64,000 nt of DNA, from assembly GCF_004342265.1 (NCBI RefSeq), contig NZ_SMCS01000007.1:124001-188000 (forward strand). The letters are read 5' to 3'. Of this stretch, positions 1 to 7,215 are shown piece after piece. Both the position numbers and the translations under genes were made by a program. Numbering within the stretch: position 1 is the first letter of the stretch; the number at the start of each line of letters is the position of its first letter. The notes beneath the pieces are model-generated. The model was not told where the DNA came from. It saw only the letters and a list, made by a program, of their open reading frames with translations, and did not search any database. The DNA is from Luteibacter rhizovicinus (GTDB lineage Bacteria > Pseudomonadota > Gammaproteobacteria > Xanthomonadales > Rhodanobacteraceae).

Positions 1-645
1 GTACCCCACCTACCATTCGTACGGCCGGACATGGTGGGCAAACGCATGTTGATGCTCGTTGCCATGTGGCTTGACGATGCCAATGCGCCGGAAGGGCACG
101 AGATCGTCGAACGCCTGATTCGGATTGGAAAATCGCGCGTGGCCACCACGAATACGATCCCTTTCGCATCTTCCGTTCAAAGACTGATCGATGAGGAATT
201 TGGCAGTGGTCACCGCTACTACACGAAGGAAGCACATGTGATCGATCTGGCGGACGAGGCCATCGACACTCTTGTCGACTTCTGGAAGGACATGCCGATG
301 CATGGCGAGATCGAGGTCATCAATCTCGGCGGCGCTGTAAGCGATATAGCGGAGGAGGCCTCCGCCTTCTCGCATCGCCAGTACCTGTTATGGCTTAACT
401 TTGCGATGCGCTGGGACGATCCGCTCAAGGATCGGGATTACATCGAGCAGATAAAAAAAGTCGCTGGAGATCTCCGCCATTGGGTTGGCAAAGGCATCTA
501 CACCAATATGCTCAACTTCGACGAACAGGACCGGGTTATCGAAGCTCTTGGAGGCTCAGGTAAGTACGCGAAACTCGGAAGGATCAAAGCAAAGTACGAT
601 CCCACCAATTTTTTCCGGGTGAACTGCAACATCGAACCGTCGTGA
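1..645 (+). CDS. FAD-linked oxidase, C-terminal part (berberine-bridge type), truncated by window edge
   Basis: The frame is open from the first base, so the 5' part of the gene lies outside the window. About 214 residues are visible. The end, YDPTNFFRVNCNI, is the signature close of the berberine-bridge (BBE) domain of FAD-dependent oxidoreductases, where the last strand packs against the flavin. Preceding features (SHRQYLLWLNFAMRW, then a YTNMLNFDEQD segment) also fit that domain. The family oxidises alcohols, sugars or alkaloid-like substrates; the substrate here cannot be told. Codon use is more A/T-rich than in the genes to the right. The broken protease gene starts 13 nt downstream. Confidence 0.8.
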   Translation, partial: VPHLPFVRPDMVGKRMLMLVAMWLDDANAPEGHEIVERLIRIGKSRVATTNTIPFASSVQRLIDEEFGSGHRYYTKEAHVIDLADEAIDTLVDFWKDMPMHGEIEVINLGGAVSDIAEEASAFSHRQYLLWLNFAMRWDDPLKDRDYIEQIKKVAGDLRHWVGKGIYTNMLNFDEQDRVIEALGGSGKYAKLGRIKAKYDPTNFFRVNCNIEPS

Positions 646-658
646 ACCACATCGTTCC

Positions 659-1377
659 ATGAACAATTCACGACGCAATTCTCACGCACTGCGCAGGGCC
701 GATCGCTACATGCCGAAGAACTTCCCTATAGCGACCAATACGGGCGTTTCATTTGGTCAGCACTACGAAAAGACATCGCTGAATCCTTCCGCGAAACTGC
801 ATTCCGGCATATGCCATGGCCTTGCCCTGGCCTGGATCAGGAACGTGCACACCTGTTCGGATTTTTCCGGGAGAACCATCCCCTCGCGAACAGAAGGTGG
901 ACTGATGCACAACATGGTCAGCTACAACTTCAGCACGAGACGCCATGCCACAAGGACGGATACACGAACCACGTTGCGAGAGACGGCCGCCGCGGCTTAT
1001 GGAAGCGATCCCGACACCGTGTCGGAAATATTTTCCGAGCTACGCGACAAGTACACCATCCTAGGCTTCGTCGACATCGCTTACTGCGGAGCGAAATCTC
1101 CCTTCGATATCGTCATGTTCCTGCATTCCGAAATTTTCGTGAGCGGCCACATCAATACGTATCTTCTTATATCCGGCGGGCACGTCTTATATCCGGCGGG
1201 CACGTCGTGGCCGTGGGACTGAGTCCTGTCGAAGTGGCTTATTTCGACTCGAACCTCGGCATGAAAATCTACAGCCGCGAGGAAGGAATAAAGAACATGA
1301 CGATTTCACGGGATTTTGAGCATGGGCTCATGAACTACCACCACAAACGCCTTGCGGTCATAAAGATCCGCTACTGA
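659..1377 (+). pseudogene. YopT-type (peptidase C58) cysteine protease, frameshifted by a 20-bp duplication
   Basis: Read in the first frame, the protein carries SGICHGLALAWI (Cys52) and then, at the end, ISGGHV (His175), before running out of frame. Deleting one copy of the 20-nt tandem repeat near 1167 joins it to the second frame: GGHVVAVGL, then AYFDSNLG (Asp190), ending IKIRY. The repaired product would be 232 residues with a Cys-His-Asp triad in the order and spacing of the YopT/AvrPphB family. Those proteins are papain-like proteases often delivered into host cells by type III secretion. As written, the gene loses its Asp and C-terminus, so it is probably inactive unless the repeat contracts. 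No good Shine-Dalgarno is visible before the chosen ATG; a later in-frame ATG exists at 710. No secretion genes are in the window, so an effector role is inference. Confidence 0.72.
1165..1206 (+). repeat. 20-bp direct tandem duplication inside the protease gene
   Basis: The unit TTATATCCGGCGGGCACGTC occurs at 1167-1186 and again, without change, at 1187-1206; identity extends two bases further left. Twenty is not a multiple of three, so the second copy shifts the frame exactly where the catalytic His is encoded. Perfect identity suggests a recent event, or a slippage site that can revert. Confidence 0.95.
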
Positions 1378-1467
1378 GCAAGTGGCGCAAGGCCAGGGGC
1401 GGTCGCAACCGGCTACAGCGATCGCCACCGTACTGAACGGCGGCGGCTCGCATGGCGGCATGGGAGA

Positions 1468-1544
1468 TGGTGCGCCCGGAGGGATTCGAACCCCCGACCA
1501 ATGGCTTCGGAAGCCACTACTCTATCCGGCTGAGCTACGGGCGC
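1468..1544 (-). tRNA. tRNA-Arg (anticodon CCG)
   Basis: Read on the minus strand, the 77-nt sequence folds as a complete cloverleaf. The acceptor is GCGCCCG paired with CGGGCGC, with discriminator A and an encoded CCA. The D arm contains AGCTCAGCCGGATAGAG. The anticodon stem GTGGC/GCCAT encloses the loop TTCCGAA, giving anticodon CCG, and the T loop is GGTTCGAATCC. It decodes CGG, a common Arg codon in GC-rich genomes. Its 3' end points to the A/T-richer accessory genes on the left, the usual geometry of a tRNA used as an integration site. Confidence 0.95.
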
Positions 1545-1621
1545 AGGTACAGCGGACGCGTAGTGTAACGGAGATGGGTAAAGAGGTGTAGAAGCGGCCC
1601 CCTGTGCCTTGGTCTCCCATG

Positions 1622-1650
1622 AAAAACGGCGCCCTTTGGGGGGCGCCGTT
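1622..1650 (-). terminator. Rho-independent terminator of the M61 peptidase gene
   Basis: AACGGCGCCC (1625-1634) and GGGCGCCGTT (1641-1650) form a perfect 10-bp stem with a 6-nt loop. On the minus strand the stem runs into a short T tract. It lies six bases beyond the stop of the peptidase gene. Confidence 0.85.
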
Positions 1651-1655
1651 CGTTC

Positions 1656-3548
1656 TTACTTCGCCTTGTAGAGCTCGCCCAGCCAGTCGGGCTTGCTCTT
1701 TTCGCGTTCCAGATGCGGGTACTTCAGGCCTTCGTGGTAGTCGACCTTGATGGTCTTGTACTCATCGAAGTTCTTGACCAGCAGTTCGATCGGCGCCTTG
1801 TCCGTCTTCGCCGCCGTCACCGCGTCCTTCAGCACATCGCCGGAGAATTCCTTCCCGTTGACCGCGACCAGGTGCATGCCCGGCGAGAGGCCGGCGTTGA
1901 AGGCCGGACCGTCCCAGCGCACGTCGGAGATGTCGCCCTTCGCGGACACCGCCACACCCATCGAATAGGTCAGGTCGGCGAAGCTGCGACGCGCTTCGAA
2001 GGCCTTGACGGCATCGGACGGCTTGTCGGTGTAGACCAGCTTCCAGCCGCCGCGTTCGATACCGTCGATCGGGCCCTTGTGGCCGTCGATGCGCTCACGC
2101 AGATAGGACGCCCAGTCGTACGGAGCGATACCGTTGAGCGTGGAAACCACGTCCTCGAACGTATACGGATTGACCTTCCAGTCGCCGTCCTTCATACCGA
2201 AGAAGGCCTTGGCGAAATCGTCCAGCGAGCGCTTGTTCTTCGTCAGTTCGCGCAGACGCGTGTCGACATCGAGCCACACCATCTGGCCGCCCGAATAATA
2301 GTCTTCGCTCATCTGGTAGTTGCGATAGGACAGCGGACGACGCTGCGAGATCGTCGGATCGTTCGTCGTGTCCTGGATGTTGCGCCAGGACAGGCCGGGA
2401 CGGCCCTTGTCGTACGTGGCGGCGACGAAGGCGAGCATGTCGCGCGCCTGGTCCTGGGTCATCAGGCCCGAACGGGCGGCCACGACGTTGCCCCAGAACT
2501 GGGTCTGGCCTTCGTAGACCCACAGCAGGCTGTCGCCCATCGGAACGTTGAAGTTCGGCGTGGCCAGATCGGCGCCGCGACGGTATTTGCCGTCCCAGGA
2601 ATGGTTGTACTCGTGCGCGAGCAGGTCGCGGCCGAGCCAGTTCTTTTCCCACTCGGTGAAGTAACCCGGCGCAGCGCTGTTTTCGCTGGAGCGGTGGTGC
2701 TCCAGGCCGATGCCGCCGAGCTTGTCGGTCAGCGCCAGCAGGAAGTCGTAGTGGTTGTAGTGGCGCGCGCCGTACAGCTTGTCCATCTGCTGGACGAGCT
2801 TGCGATGGATTTCCAGCGCTTCGGGCTTGATTTCAAGCGACTTGGCGTTGTCGGCCACGATGTTCAGATGCACCGGCGAGCGGCCGTTCGGATCGAGATC
2901 CACGCGCTTGAAGTACTTGCCGGCGAAGATCGGCGAGTCGACGAGGTTGTTGAAATCGATCGGCTTGAACGTCACGGTGCTGCCGCTCTGGCTGGCGACT
3001 TCGAGCGCGCTGCCGAACTGGAAGCCTTCCGGCAGCTTGACCGTCGGCTCGACCTGGATGCGGTCGGCGTTATAACCGGCCGGGTACAGGGAGACCTGGT
3101 TCCACTGGACGTTGACGATTTCCGGCGTCATGACGACGCGGCCCTGGCGGGTGTCCTGCGGCGTCAGCGTCTGGAACTCGACGTCCACGCCCGCGGCGCC
3201 TTCCGGCACGGTGACGTGGAACGCATAGACGTTCAGCGGATCGCGTACCCATTCGATGCGCTTGCCACCGGCCGTGACCACCAGGCCCGCGAACTGATCG
3301 ATGGGACCGCTGGGCGAATGGTGGCCCGGAATCCACTCCGGGAACAGCAGCGTCAGCGGACCGGCCGGCGCGGGAATCGTTTCGCGAACACGCAGGATGC
3401 GGTGATCGAGATCGGTGGCGTCGACAGCGATCTTCAGGGTGCCGTTATAGGCGATGTCCTGCGGGGCGGGTACGTCGGCGTGGGCAGACGACGCGCCGAT
3501 GCCGGCAATAGCGGCCAGCAGCGCGGAGGCAAGGATGGTGGCTTTCAA
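1656..3548 (-). CDS. M61 family aminopeptidase with C-terminal PDZ domain, exported
   Basis: A 630-residue zinc peptidase of the M61 (glycyl aminopeptidase) family. A signal peptide (about residues 1-24, ending SSAHA) sends it to the periplasm. The N-terminal M61 beta domain is followed by the catalytic domain with LLAHEYNHSW (His312, Glu313, His316: zinc ligands and general base). A PDZ-like segment near residues 520-590 includes GPAFNAGLSPGMHLVAVNG. The start codon is TTG, chosen because AGGAGA sits five bases upstream and the signal peptide begins there. The family trims peptides with small N-terminal residues; the exact substrate is unknown. It is a single-gene unit ending in its own terminator. 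Confidence 0.88.
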   Translation of the reverse strand: MKATILASALLAAIAGIGASSAHADVPAPQDIAYNGTLKIAVDATDLDHRILRVRETIPAPAGPLTLLFPEWIPGHHSPSGPIDQFAGLVVTAGGKRIEWVRDPLNVYAFHVTVPEGAAGVDVEFQTLTPQDTRQGRVVMTPEIVNVQWNQVSLYPAGYNADRIQVEPTVKLPEGFQFGSALEVASQSGSTVTFKPIDFNNLVDSPIFAGKYFKRVDLDPNGRSPVHLNIVADNAKSLEIKPEALEIHRKLVQQMDKLYGARHYNHYDFLLALTDKLGGIGLEHHRSSENSAAPGYFTEWEKNWLGRDLLAHEYNHSWDGKYRRGADLATPNFNVPMGDSLLWVYEGQTQFWGNVVAARSGLMTQDQARDMLAFVAATYDKGRPGLSWRNIQDTTNDPTISQRRPLSYRNYQMSEDYYSGGQMVWLDVDTRLRELTKNKRSLDDFAKAFFGMKDGDWKVNPYTFEDVVSTLNGIAPYDWASYLRERIDGHKGPIDGIERGGWKLVYTDKPSDAVKAFEARRSFADLTYSMGVAVSAKGDISDVRWDGPAFNAGLSPGMHLVAVNGKEFSGDVLKDAVTAAKTDKAPIELLVKNFDEYKTIKVDYHEGLKYPHLEREKSKPDWLGELYKAK

Positions 3549-3712
3549 TGGGGTCTCCTAATGGTGCCTGGTTGCGCTCAGTCATCCTTGCGCGAGCTCG
3601 AAGGTCGCGCGGCCGGGTATCCCCCCGCGCAAGCGATCGATCCTAACGGCAGCACCCGTCCGCCCCACCCTGCCATAGGTCACGACTTACGCACTTGTCC
3701 GTCATCCGCGGA

Positions 3713-3718
3713 TAGAAT
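3713..3718 (+). promoter_or_regulatory. Candidate -10 box for the outer-membrane barrel gene
   Basis: TAGAAT (four or five matches to TATAAT) lies about 80 bases before the start codon. No convincing -35 is present at 16-18 bp. The call rests on the -10 and position alone. Confidence 0.3.
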
Positions 3719-3772
3719 GCCCCGCCCGCCGAGTGCGGGAATTCCGGCAAAGAGGTCGGGATACTCGATAAA

Positions 3773-3793
3773 ACAGGGAACAGGGAACAGGGA
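3773..3793 (+). repeat. Three tandem copies of a Shine-Dalgarno-containing heptamer
   Basis: ACAGGGA is repeated three times without change, the last copy ending six bases before the ATG of the outer-membrane protein gene. Each copy contains an AGGGA-like ribosome-binding core, so only the last is ideally spaced. A homogeneous heptamer array at this position could vary in copy number. Confidence 0.8.
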
Positions 3794-3799
3794 CTAAAC

Positions 3800-4414
3800 A
3801 TGCAAAAGGTACTGCTTTCGGTGGCTGCGGCCGCCGCGCTTTCGTTCGCCTCGTTCGGCGCGCATGCCGCCAGCCAGGGGGCCTTCGTCAATGCTTCGGT
3901 CGGTAGTTCACGCTACGACACCAGCGGCGACGACTTTTTCCAGGACAAGACCGATACGGCGTACGGCATCGCCATCGGCTACCGCTGGGCCGTGGATGCT
4001 CCATTCTACCTCGGCGTCGAAGGTGGCTACGCGAACCTCGGCAAGATGACCGGCAGGTACAACTACGGCCAGGTCGGAATGACGACCTCGCTCAAAGCGG
4101 ACACGATCCTGATCGGCGGTAACGCCAAGTGGGAACTGCCCTCGTCGTGGTTCATCACCGCGCGCCTGGGTCTGGCGCACTCGAAGTCGAAGCTTCGCGC
4201 CGACGCCTATGCGGGTTCCGCAACCGCCAGCGACAGCGTTTCGTCGACCGACAACGGCATCTACGCCGGTCTTGGCTTCGGATACGACTTCACGCCGAAC
4301 CTCGGCCTCGCGGTCACCTACGACCACTACTCGATGAAGGCTCAGCACATCATCGGTACGAAGCAGACCGTGAACTCCGGCGTGTTCGGTGGAACACTGG
4401 AATTCCGCTTCTGA
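3800..4414 (+). CDS. Small outer-membrane beta-barrel protein (OmpX/OmpA-barrel-like)
   Basis: A 204-residue protein with a clear signal peptide (residues 1-23, ending FGAHA). The mature chain alternates hydrophobic and polar residues and is rich in Gly/Tyr/aromatics (AYGIAIGYRW, LGVEGGYANLG, YAGLGFGYDF). It ends in Phe (GTLEFRF), the C-terminal signal recognised by the BAM assembly machinery. The size suits an eight-stranded barrel. Its role (adhesion, envelope stability or stress) cannot be told from sequence. Monocistronic, with its own terminator. Confidence 0.82.
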   Translation: MQKVLLSVAAAAALSFASFGAHAASQGAFVNASVGSSRYDTSGDDFFQDKTDTAYGIAIGYRWAVDAPFYLGVEGGYANLGKMTGRYNYGQVGMTTSLKADTILIGGNAKWELPSSWFITARLGLAHSKSKLRADAYAGSATASDSVSSTDNGIYAGLGFGYDFTPNLGLAVTYDHYSMKAQHIIGTKQTVNSGVFGGTLEFRF

Positions 4415-4432
4415 TAGCGGCTGTTCCGCAGT

Positions 4433-4464
4433 AAAAGAACGGCCGCTATTGCGGCCGTTCTTTT
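4433..4464. terminator. Bidirectional Rho-independent terminator
   Basis: AAAAGAACGGCCGC (4433-4446) and GCGGCCGTTCTTTT (4451-4464) form a perfect 14-bp stem with a TATT loop. There is a T tract in both directions. It serves the outer-membrane protein gene on the left and the permease gene on the right, which converge here. Confidence 0.93.
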
Positions 4465-4483
4465 ATGTATCAAGGATCAGGAA

Positions 4484-5995
4484 TCAGTCCGACTTGCCCA
4501 GCTTGCTATGCCGGATGCCGTACGCGAAGTACACGATCAGACCGATCGCCATCCAGATCGCGAAACGTTCGAACGTGATCCACGGCAAACCGTAAATCAG
4601 CGCGGCCGAGAACAGTATGCCGAGCGGTGCCACGAACCATACGGCAGGCGTGCGGAACTTGCGTTCCAGTTCCGGCTTGCGCACACGCAGCACCATCACC
4701 GATGCGCAGATCAGGATGAACGCGCTGAGCGTGCCGATGTTCACCAGCTCTGCCACTTCGCCGATCGGCAGCAAACCGGCAACCAGCGCCGTGAAAATGC
4801 CGAGGATCATGGTCGGACGCGCAGGCGTGCCGAAGCGCGGATGCACGCGCGAGAACCACGCGGGCAGCAAGCCGTCGCGCGACAGCGCGAACCAGATGCG
4901 CGCCGCGCCGAGCATGAAGGCAAACAGTACGCTGATGACGCCGATGACCGCGGCCACGGCAATGACATTGCTGAGCCACGGCAGGCCGATGGCGTTGAAC
5001 GCGTCGGACACCGACGCTTCGCCGCTGAGCGTCGAGTAAGGAACGATGCCGGTCAGCACCAGCGACACGGCGATATACAGCACCATCGCGACGGCCAGCG
5101 ACAACAGCACCGCGCGCGGAAGATCGCGCTGCGGCTCCTTCGCTTCCTCGGCGGCGGTGGTCAGCGTGTCGTAGCCGAAGACCGCGAAGAAGACGACGCT
5201 CGCACCCGTGAGTACACCGTGCCAACCGAAGTGGCCGATGCCCTTGGCATCGACGATGCGCTCCGGAATAAACGGGTGCCAGTTGGCCGTATTGATGAAG
5301 AATGCGCCGACACCGATCACGAGCATCACGCCGATGACCTTGATGCCGACAATCACTGTATTGAGGCGGGCGCCCCATTCGGTGCGGACGGAAAGCAGGA
5401 TAGCGACCAGGATCGAGATGCCGGCTGCGATCACGTTGAAGCGATGACCGTCGGTCGGACCCGCGACGGGATCGGATACCGGAATACCGACCGCGCCGAG
5501 TCCCTGCTGCCAGAAGTAGCGCATGGTGTCCGGACTCATGCTCTTCTGCGCCCATTCGGGCAGATGCACGCCCGCCGAGGCCATCAGCACCTGGACGTAT
5601 CCCGACCAGCCGATGGCGACCACCGCCACCACCAGCGCATATTCCAGCAGGAGGTCCCAGCCGATGATCCAGGCCGCCCCCTCGCCAAGTACCGCATAGC
5701 CATAGGTGTAGGCACTGCCGGTAACGGGGATCAGACCGGCGAATTCGGCGTAGCACAGGGCTGCGCAGGCGCTGCCCAGGCCGGCGATGATGAAGCTGAG
5801 CGCCACGGCCGGACCGGCGTTGACCGCCGCCTGCTGGCCGGCCAGCACGAAGATGCCGACGCCGATGATGCCGCCGATGCCGATGGCGGTGAGCTGCCAC
5901 AGACCGAGTACGCGGCGGAAGTCGCGACGCGCACCCACTTCCGCCTGCAGCTGCTCCACGGACTTGTGGCGCGTGAATTTCTGAAACACCGACAT
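4484..5995 (-). CDS. APC-superfamily amino acid permease
   Basis: About 503 residues with roughly twelve hydrophobic helices. The first carries IGIGGIIGVGIFVLAG, the conserved unwound-helix substrate motif of APC amino acid transporters. The ATG giving MSVFQKF was chosen because AAGGG stands seven bases upstream; a longer reading from TTG at 6037 has no better support. The YfnA/cationic amino acid transporter-like layout suggests proton-coupled amino acid uptake. The substrate is not assignable. Confidence 0.85.
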   Translation of the reverse strand: MSVFQKFTRHKSVEQLQAEVGARRDFRRVLGLWQLTAIGIGGIIGVGIFVLAGQQAAVNAGPAVALSFIIAGLGSACAALCYAEFAGLIPVTGSAYTYGYAVLGEGAAWIIGWDLLLEYALVVAVVAIGWSGYVQVLMASAGVHLPEWAQKSMSPDTMRYFWQQGLGAVGIPVSDPVAGPTDGHRFNVIAAGISILVAILLSVRTEWGARLNTVIVGIKVIGVMLVIGVGAFFINTANWHPFIPERIVDAKGIGHFGWHGVLTGASVVFFAVFGYDTLTTAAEEAKEPQRDLPRAVLLSLAVAMVLYIAVSLVLTGIVPYSTLSGEASVSDAFNAIGLPWLSNVIAVAAVIGVISVLFAFMLGAARIWFALSRDGLLPAWFSRVHPRFGTPARPTMILGIFTALVAGLLPIGEVAELVNIGTLSAFILICASVMVLRVRKPELERKFRTPAVWFVAPLGILFSAALIYGLPWITFERFAIWMAIGLIVYFAYGIRHSKLGKSD

Positions 5996-6096
5996 CGGGC
6001 AACCCTTGGGTACTGGCAATCGGGCGATGATAGCCAATCGCGCGGATCGGGGTTTCCGACGATCCTCAAGACCGCCCGGCGACCAGGCATACGGGT

Positions 6097-7215
6097 CTAG
6101 CGGGCGAGGGCTTTCCGGCCGATCGCGGGATCGTCGGTAAAGAACGCATCGATGCCCGTGGCCAGATAGGCACGGATTTCCGCGATCGAGCCCGCCTCGT
6201 TCCGCGCCGCGTCGCCGTCCGCGTTGCGGAAGTTGCGCGCCAGGAAATGGTTTTCCGGGCGGAAGGTGTAGGGATGCACCTGAAGATGCGCGGCGTGCGC
6301 ATCGCGCACCAGCGCCGAGGGCGTACCGAGGGAACCATCGGCAGTCAGCGGAATGATGCTGCGGACGGACGGACCGATCGCGTCCGCGTATGTCGCGACC
6401 TCTTTCAGTCCGGCGGGCGTCATCATGACCGCGTAAGTCGGCGCCGTCCGGTCGGCGGGATGCGCGTCGGGACTCTCCATCAGCTGGAGCAGCGTCACGT
6501 TCGGATGCGTCTTGCCGAGCTTGCCGCGCAGGTATTTCAAGTTGCCGACTTCGAACGACTGGATCTCCACCGGCGCGGTGCGGGTATACGTATGCGCATC
6601 GATCGTCGCGAGCGTCCTGTCTTCCATCGGCAGACCGATGCCGGCGAAGTACGTCGAATGCTTGATCTCCGGAATGATGCCGACCACCCGTCCGCGCGCG
6701 GCCGACTCGGCCGCGACGAAGTCGATGATCTCGTCGAAGGTCGGCACCTGGAACTGACCGTCGTAGTGCGCGTTGTCCTTGCGGATCTCCGGCAGGCGTT
6801 CGCGGGCGCGCAGCGTTTTCAGCTCGGCAAGCGTGAAATCCTCGGTGAACCAGCCGGTGACCGATACGCCGTCAATGGTCTTCGTCGCCCGCCGCGCGGC
6901 GAATTCCGGATGCGCGGCGACATCGGTCGTACCGGAAATTTCGTTCTCGTGCCGGGCGACCAGCGAGCCATCCTTCGTGGAAACGAGGTCGGGCTCGATG
7001 AAGTCCGCACCGTCCTCGATCGCTTTCGCATACGAAGCCAACGTGTGCTCGGGGCGCAGCGCACTGGCGCCGCGATGCCCGATTACGAGCACTTTGGCGG
7101 CCAGCGGCTTGTCGGCGGCTTCAACCTGGACGGACATCGCGAGCGTTCCCACAAGAGCGGCAAGAACGCAGGAGGATAGACGAATCGACGTACCCATGAC
7201 GCGACCGGCCATCAT
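6097..7215 (-). CDS. Glycerophosphodiester phosphodiesterase, periplasmic
   Basis: A 372-residue GDPD-family enzyme that hydrolyses glycerophosphodiesters to glycerol-3-phosphate and an alcohol. VIGHRGASALRPEHTLASY contains the catalytic HRG and the PE(N/H)T motif; DFIEPDLVSTKDG provides the metal-binding Glu and Asp; ARHENEISGTT carries the second catalytic His. A signal peptide precedes (about 35 residues, ending VEA). The start is the ATG that overlaps the TGA of the TonB receptor gene, implying translational coupling; ATG at 7197 is an alternative. Pairing with a receptor suggests uptake plus hydrolysis of a phosphodiester nutrient. Confidence 0.88.
   Translation of the reverse strand: MMAGRVMGTSIRLSSCVLAALVGTLAMSVQVEAADKPLAAKVLVIGHRGASALRPEHTLASYAKAIEDGADFIEPDLVSTKDGSLVARHENEISGTTDVAAHPEFAARRATKTIDGVSVTGWFTEDFTLAELKTLRARERLPEIRKDNAHYDGQFQVPTFDEIIDFVAAESAARGRVVGIIPEIKHSTYFAGIGLPMEDRTLATIDAHTYTRTAPVEIQSFEVGNLKYLRGKLGKTHPNVTLLQLMESPDAHPADRTAPTYAVMMTPAGLKEVATYADAIGPSVRSIIPLTADGSLGTPSALVRDAHAAHLQVHPYTFRPENHFLARNFRNADGDAARNEAGSIAEIRAYLATGIDAFFTDDPAIGRKALAR

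Noticed and set aside
1382-1591. Small frame running through the tRNA-Arg gene
   Set aside because: It overlaps a complete cloverleaf on the other strand and has no support as coding sequence.
1713-3797. Very long plus-strand open frame opposite the M61 peptidase gene
   Set aside because: Its predicted protein is low-complexity Arg/Val/Gly-rich with no domain. It is the mirror effect of GC-rich codon use in the real gene, which has a signal peptide and HExxH.
4506-6100. Long open frames on both strands overlapping the APC permease
   Set aside because: They are compositionally biased (Arg/His/Asp-rich), with no start signals. The permease frame explains the region.
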